Shown here: piece by piece, positions 15,865 through 18,473 of the stretch
How positions within the stretch are numbered: the stretch's first letter is position 1
Layout: each line of letters opens with the position of its first letter
Origin: Rhodoferax sp.
Lineage (GTDB): Bacteria > Pseudomonadota > Gammaproteobacteria > Burkholderiales > Burkholderiaceae_C
Length of the DNA: 18,473 nt
Assembly (NCBI GenBank): GCA_028711355.1
Contig: JAQTSL010000029.1
Coordinates: 1 to 18,473, forward strand
Direction of reading: 5' to 3'
The notes under the pieces: model-generated
Told to the model about the DNA's origin: nothing
Databases searched by the model: none
Seen by the model: only the letters and a program-made list of their open reading frames with translations
Translations under genes and position numbers: made by a program

Positions 15865-16143
15865 TCAGGCGTGCGCCCTCAGCACCTCGTTGATGCGCGT
15901 TTGCCAGCCCGGGCCAGAGGCTTTGAATTTCTCTACAACGGCGGTGTCCAGACGCAACGTGATTTGTGTTTTGCTACCGCTACCAACCGGTCGCCCAGGG
16001 CGGCGCATCTGGGCAAATTCAGCGTCACTGACCGCGTGGGTGTCAGGGTCGGCGTCAATGCCAGCACGGATGCGGGCATCTTCTGCATCAGTTGGCAATC
16101 GCAAAACCCGCCCCGAAAGCGTCTTAACTGTAGTTGGCTGCAT
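15865..16143 (-). CDS. brnA: BrnA family antitoxin
   Basis: A 92-residue BrnA antitoxin, a ribbon-helix-helix protein that neutralises BrnT and represses its own operon. The C-terminal half carries the family mark: KTQITLRLDTAVVEKFKASG followed by PGWQTRINEVLRAHA. The N-terminal half (LPTDAEDARIRAGIDADPDT, then SDAEFAQMRRPGRP) matches the toxin-binding part. Its ATG overlaps the end of the shortened brnT by 20 bases. It lies antisense to both CRISPR modules, 32 bases from the stop of the giant RAMP gene. The reading frame looks complete and no key part is missing. Confidence 0.88.
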   Translation of the reverse strand: MQPTTVKTLSGRVLRLPTDAEDARIRAGIDADPDTHAVSDAEFAQMRRPGRPVGSGSKTQITLRLDTAVVEKFKASGPGWQTRINEVLRAHA

Positions 16144-16279
16144 AACGTTTCACCTCATATTTTTCGGCCGGGCGCAAGCTGACCAGCAAATCCGACGCCA
16201 ATGCGGCCGCCACAGCCAGCGACAGGCCATGGTTTTTGATGTTCAAAACATCCTTAGCCGGGTCAAATTGAATTTGCAT
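16124..16279 (-). pseudogene. brnT: BrnT toxin with in-frame internal deletion
   Basis: A 51-residue remnant of a BrnT ribonuclease toxin, normally about 90-100 residues. The first 25 residues (MQIQFDPAKDVLNIKNHGLS) are the standard BrnT N-terminus and the last 20 (LLVSLRPAEKYEVKRYAANY) are the standard C-terminus (family pattern ..ISLRKAn.rEvkRY.). The central strands that hold most of the active site, about 40 residues, are absent, yet the frame is kept. The chosen ATG at 16279 gives the family start; an upstream reading to 16348 would add a spurious hydrophobic stretch. The likely result is loss of toxin activity with BrnA left in place. A sequencing or assembly error is possible but would need to remove a multiple of three bases. 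Confidence 0.72.
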
Positions 16280-16280
16280 A

Positions 16281-16297
16281 ACAATAACAATTATTGT
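16281..16297. promoter_or_regulatory. Palindromic operator candidate for the brnTA operon
   Basis: A perfect 7-base inverted repeat, ACAATAA and TTATTGT, separated by CAA. It begins one base upstream of the brnT ATG and lies directly after the predicted transcription start. BrnA-type antitoxins bind inverted repeats in their own promoters, so this is the expected place for autorepression. Confidence 0.5.
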
Positions 16298-16304
16298 AGT
16301 TACG

Positions 16305-16310
16305 ATTATA
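16305..16310 (-). promoter_or_regulatory. Consensus -10 box for brnTA
   Basis: On the minus strand this reads TATAAT, a perfect sigma-70 -10 element, placing a start of transcription near 16298. No clear -35 is found at 17 bases (the sequence there is AGTCAG). On the plus strand, TTGAAT at 16268-16273 and TATTGT at 16292-16297 with an 18-base spacer could be a weak promoter for cas2. Confidence 0.4.
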
Positions 16311-16401
16311 GAAATTGCAAACAACTGCTGACTGAAAGCCAATACCATGTCGCAAGCCCGTTCTAGAGTCTGATAAATTGAGCTACGCGTACCACCAGAC
16401 C

Positions 16402-16686
16402 ATGTTCAATACAAGCTGGATCATCGCCTACGACATCGCCGACCCGCGCCGTCTGCGTCGGGTGGAGCGCGCCCTGGCGGCGGTGGGCCAGCGCATGCAC
16501 AACAGCCTGTTTCTGTGCACCCTGACCGCACCAGAGCTAAACCAGTTGCAGCGGCGCATTGCCAAGCTCATCCAGGTGCCCGACGACATCGTGCAATATG
16601 CCCCCTGGTGCCAGCACTGCCACGCCCACACGCAGCATCTGGGCACCTCGGCCGAGCCTGCAATTGCCAGCGCCTGGGTGATTTGA
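16402..16686 (+). CDS. cas2: CRISPR adaptation protein Cas2
   Basis: Cas2 is the small dimeric scaffold that joins two Cas1 dimers in the spacer integrase. This 94-residue protein begins MFNTSWIIAYDIADPRRLRR, with D11 in the conserved first strand YDI.D, then VERALAAVGQRMHNSLFLC, the ferredoxin-like helix and second strand, and LNQLQRRIAKLI. The C-terminal part has YAPWCQHCHAHTQHLG, a Cys pair that I believe is common in Cas2 proteins that travel with RT-Cas1. The ATG at 16402 is preferred over a TTG at 16378 because it gives the normal family start. The stop is 15 bases from the RT-Cas1 start. Confidence 0.9.
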   Translation: MFNTSWIIAYDIADPRRLRRVERALAAVGQRMHNSLFLCTLTAPELNQLQRRIAKLIQVPDDIVQYAPWCQHCHAHTQHLGTSAEPAIASAWVI

Positions 16687-16701
16687 CAGCCACCGCACAC
16701 C

Positions 16702-18473
16702 ATGGGCGCATTGCTTCGACAGTCCCTGACGCTGACCCGCTTGCGCGCCGCCTACGACCGGGTGGCGCAAAACAACGGCCAGGCCGGTGTCGATGGCATC
16801 AGCGTGGACAACTTTGCTGCCGGGCTGGCGCAGCGCCTGGGCTACCTGCAAAGCCTGGTGCTGGGCGGTAACTACCAGCCTGATGCACTGTTGCGCCTGT
16901 GGTTGCCGCGCCCGGGCAAAGCGCCGCGACCGCTGGGCATACCCACCGTGCGCGACCGCGTGCTGCACACCGCCGTTGCGCAGACCCTGACGCCATTGCT
17001 GGAAGCCGAGTTTGAAGACTGTAGCTTTGCCTACCGCCAGGGCCGGTCGGTGCGCATGGCGGTTGAGCGCATTACCATGCTGCAATGCCAGGGCTACCGC
17101 TGGGTGGTCGAGGCCGACATTGAACATTTTTTTGACGGCATCCCGCACGCCCGGCTGCTGTCTGAACTGCGCAGAGTGGTGGCCGACGACGAACTCATCA
17201 ACCTAGTGAGCCGCATCCTGCGCGCCCCGGTGCAAGACGACAATCAGCGCAGCGAAGTCAGCCAAGGCGTGGCGCAAGGTTCCCCGCTGTCGCCACTGTT
17301 GGCCAATTTGTACCTGGACCGGCTGGACGACGCGCTGCTTGACGAAAACCTGGCACTGGTACGCTACGCCGACGACTTTGTGGTGCTTACCAAAAGCCGC
17401 GAACGCGCGCAAGAGGCGGTGGAGCTGACCTCCAGCGTGCTACAAGACCTGGAGCTCAAGCTCAACCCGCTGAAGACCCGTGTCGTCAATTTTGAGACCG
17501 GATTCCAGTTTTTGGGCTGGAACTTTGTGCGGTCGCTGGCCGTGCCAGCCAAGGCCCGTACAGACACCGATATGGCAACTGAAACGCCGCCGCCGGGCCA
17601 ACCGGATTCAATACCAAATAGTACTCAAGGGCTTGATAAACAAGCGCAAACAGCTACAACAAATGAAGCAATTTCGGGCGCAATGGCCAGCGTCCTGACG
17701 CAAGCCATGGCAGATCAACCCAAATGGCAAGCCGCCGATATCGCGCCAGCGCCCTACCCTACACCGCCTGACCCGGCCAAGGCAGACGAAGACGCTGCCA
17801 CCGACGCTGCCGCCGTAGATGCCCCGGACAGCACTGACGATTGCGACCCACTGGCGCGCCAGAGCCCCGCCCTGCCACCGCCGAGCCTGCAGCGCACCCT
17901 GTACCTGCTGGACCCCAACGCCAGCCTGGCCACCGAAAACCGCCACCTGGTCGTGCGCCGCGACACCGAGGTGCTGCTGGACCTGCCCGCCGTGCAGGTG
18001 GACCAGGTCATGCTGTTTGGCCGCAACGCTGTCACGTCGGCGGCGTTAATCTGCTGTGCGCAACACGGCATTCCTGTGGCCTATCTTTCAAAACTGGGCA
18101 AATTTTATGGACGTTTTGAGCCTGTAGCCCATGACAACACTGCGCTACTAGCTACACAATTTGCAGCACATGCCAGCGCCAGCCTGGACCTGCCGCTGGC
18201 GCGCGAATTTGTCCGCGGCAAGCTTGGCAACAGCACCCTGCTGATTAGCCGCTACGCACGCCACCGCCCGGCCGACAGCCGTGTCACCGATGCCACCAGG
18301 CTGCTGCGCGACCTGGCCTACCGCACCAAAACCGCCGAATCGCTGGAAAGCCTGCGCGGGCTCGAAGGTGCGGGTGCCGCAGCCTACTTTGGCGTCTGGC
18401 GCATGTGGCTGGCCGCAGAATGGAAGTTTGGCGCACGCACGCAGCAATCTGGCTCCGACCCGATCAATTCCTT
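16702..18473 (+). CDS. cas1: Reverse transcriptase-Cas1 fusion (cut by window edge)
   Basis: The first 590 residues of an RT-Cas1 fusion, open to the window end. The RT domain (about 1-285) is group II intron-like: AGVDGISVDNF, then RPLGIPTVRDRVLHTAVAQT, catalytic D139 in EADIEHFFDGIP, QGSPLSPLLANLYLDRL (192-208), catalytic YADD (222-225) and FLGW (270-273). A linker of about 110 residues rich in Pro, Ala and Asp follows. Cas1 starts near 398: LYLLDPNASLATENRHLVV, then MLFGRNAVTSAALICCAQHG, LPLAREFVRGKLGN, and RGLEGAGAAAYFGVWR with metal-binding E555. About 130 more residues would be expected beyond the edge. Such fusions with Cas2 can acquire spacers from RNA, as shown for Marinomonas. There is no fused Cas6 domain; Cas6 is a separate gene here. 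Confidence 0.94.
   Translation, partial: MGALLRQSLTLTRLRAAYDRVAQNNGQAGVDGISVDNFAAGLAQRLGYLQSLVLGGNYQPDALLRLWLPRPGKAPRPLGIPTVRDRVLHTAVAQTLTPLLEAEFEDCSFAYRQGRSVRMAVERITMLQCQGYRWVVEADIEHFFDGIPHARLLSELRRVVADDELINLVSRILRAPVQDDNQRSEVSQGVAQGSPLSPLLANLYLDRLDDALLDENLALVRYADDFVVLTKSRERAQEAVELTSSVLQDLELKLNPLKTRVVNFETGFQFLGWNFVRSLAVPAKARTDTDMATETPPPGQPDSIPNSTQGLDKQAQTATTNEAISGAMASVLTQAMADQPKWQAADIAPAPYPTPPDPAKADEDAATDAAAVDAPDSTDDCDPLARQSPALPPPSLQRTLYLLDPNASLATENRHLVVRRDTEVLLDLPAVQVDQVMLFGRNAVTSAALICCAQHGIPVAYLSKLGKFYGRFEPVAHDNTALLATQFAAHASASLDLPLAREFVRGKLGNSTLLISRYARHRPADSRVTDATRLLRDLAYRTKTAESLESLRGLEGAGAAAYFGVWRMWLAAEWKFGARTQQSGSDPINS
17606..17673 (+). repeat. Short interspersed repeat, copy D (in the RT-Cas1 linker)
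   Basis: Reads CTCAAGGGCTTGATAAACAA, then GCGCAAACAGCTAC and a TGAAGCAATT tail. It is the best-preserved copy and the reference for the hand alignments of the others. It is translated in frame as part of the non-conserved linker between the RT and Cas1 domains (about residues 302-324). Confidence 0.62.
18114..18168 (+). repeat. Possible short interspersed repeat, copy E (in the Cas1 domain)
   Basis: Reads TTTTGAGCCTGTAGCCCATG, then a GCGC(N4)AGCTACA centre and a GCAGCA tail. The spacing of GCGC and AGCTAC is the same as in copy D, and 14 of 19 bases from AGCTACA onward match. The encoded residues still align with Cas1 homologues at normal length, so this may be chance or a very worn copy. 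Confidence 0.3.

Noticed and set aside
16280..16348. Upstream hydrophobic extension of BrnT as a membrane toxin
   Set aside because: The stretch overlaps the promoter and operator; MQIQFDPAKD at 16279 is the normal BrnT start.

Overview
The window looks like a chromosome segment of a betaproteobacterium (order Burkholderiales, most like Comamonadaceae such as Rhodoferax or Polaromonas). This rests on the high GC content, the housekeeping block guaB / DUF4124 / rnfH / ratA / smpB, and several copies of a short interspersed repeat that I recall from Comamonadaceae genomes. Assignments come from reading translations and motifs by eye; no database search was run.

Layout. 1-2240: core genes. These are the 5' end of guaB (minus), a secreted DUF4124 protein (plus), the rnfH-ratA pair (minus) and smpB (plus, divergent from ratA). 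2332-4167: a small secreted COG4315-type protein, an ECF sigma factor and its probable membrane anti-sigma factor. 4181-6168: a minus-strand pair, a 3-hydroxyisobutyryl-CoA hydrolase-like enzyme and an EamA/DMT permease, joined by a 4-bp ATGA overlap.

6363-18473: a type III CRISPR-Cas locus that runs off the right edge. The interference operon is cas6, a CorA-like membrane effector, a small HD-less Cas10 with a GGDEL motif, a two-domain RAMP fusion (Csm3-like Cas7 plus a Csx10/Cas5-like domain), and a 1132-residue fusion of three Cas7-like domains, the last resembling the TIGR03986/All1473 group. The Csx10-like domain points to subtype III-D. The packing of subunits into two long polypeptides recalls the fused III-D variant and the III-E effector Cas7-11, but Cas10 stays separate and no Cas11 is evident. 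The adaptation module is cas2 followed by a reverse transcriptase-Cas1 fusion, cut by the window end. No CRISPR array lies in the window.

Between the two CRISPR modules, on the minus strand, sits a BrnT/BrnA toxin-antitoxin pair. Its toxin gene seems to have lost its middle in frame, while the antitoxin looks whole and a palindromic operator-like site remains.

Proposed working: Cas6 cuts pre-crRNA, the fused RAMPs and Cas10 form the RNA-guided complex, and target RNA binding switches on the Cas10 palm to make a nucleotide messenger. By analogy with CorA-linked type III systems this could be SAM-AMP. The messenger would open or alter the CorA-like membrane protein. RT-Cas1 with Cas2 could take spacers from RNA. 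Five copies of one short repeat family are embedded in frame in genes here, four of them in the CRISPR locus.
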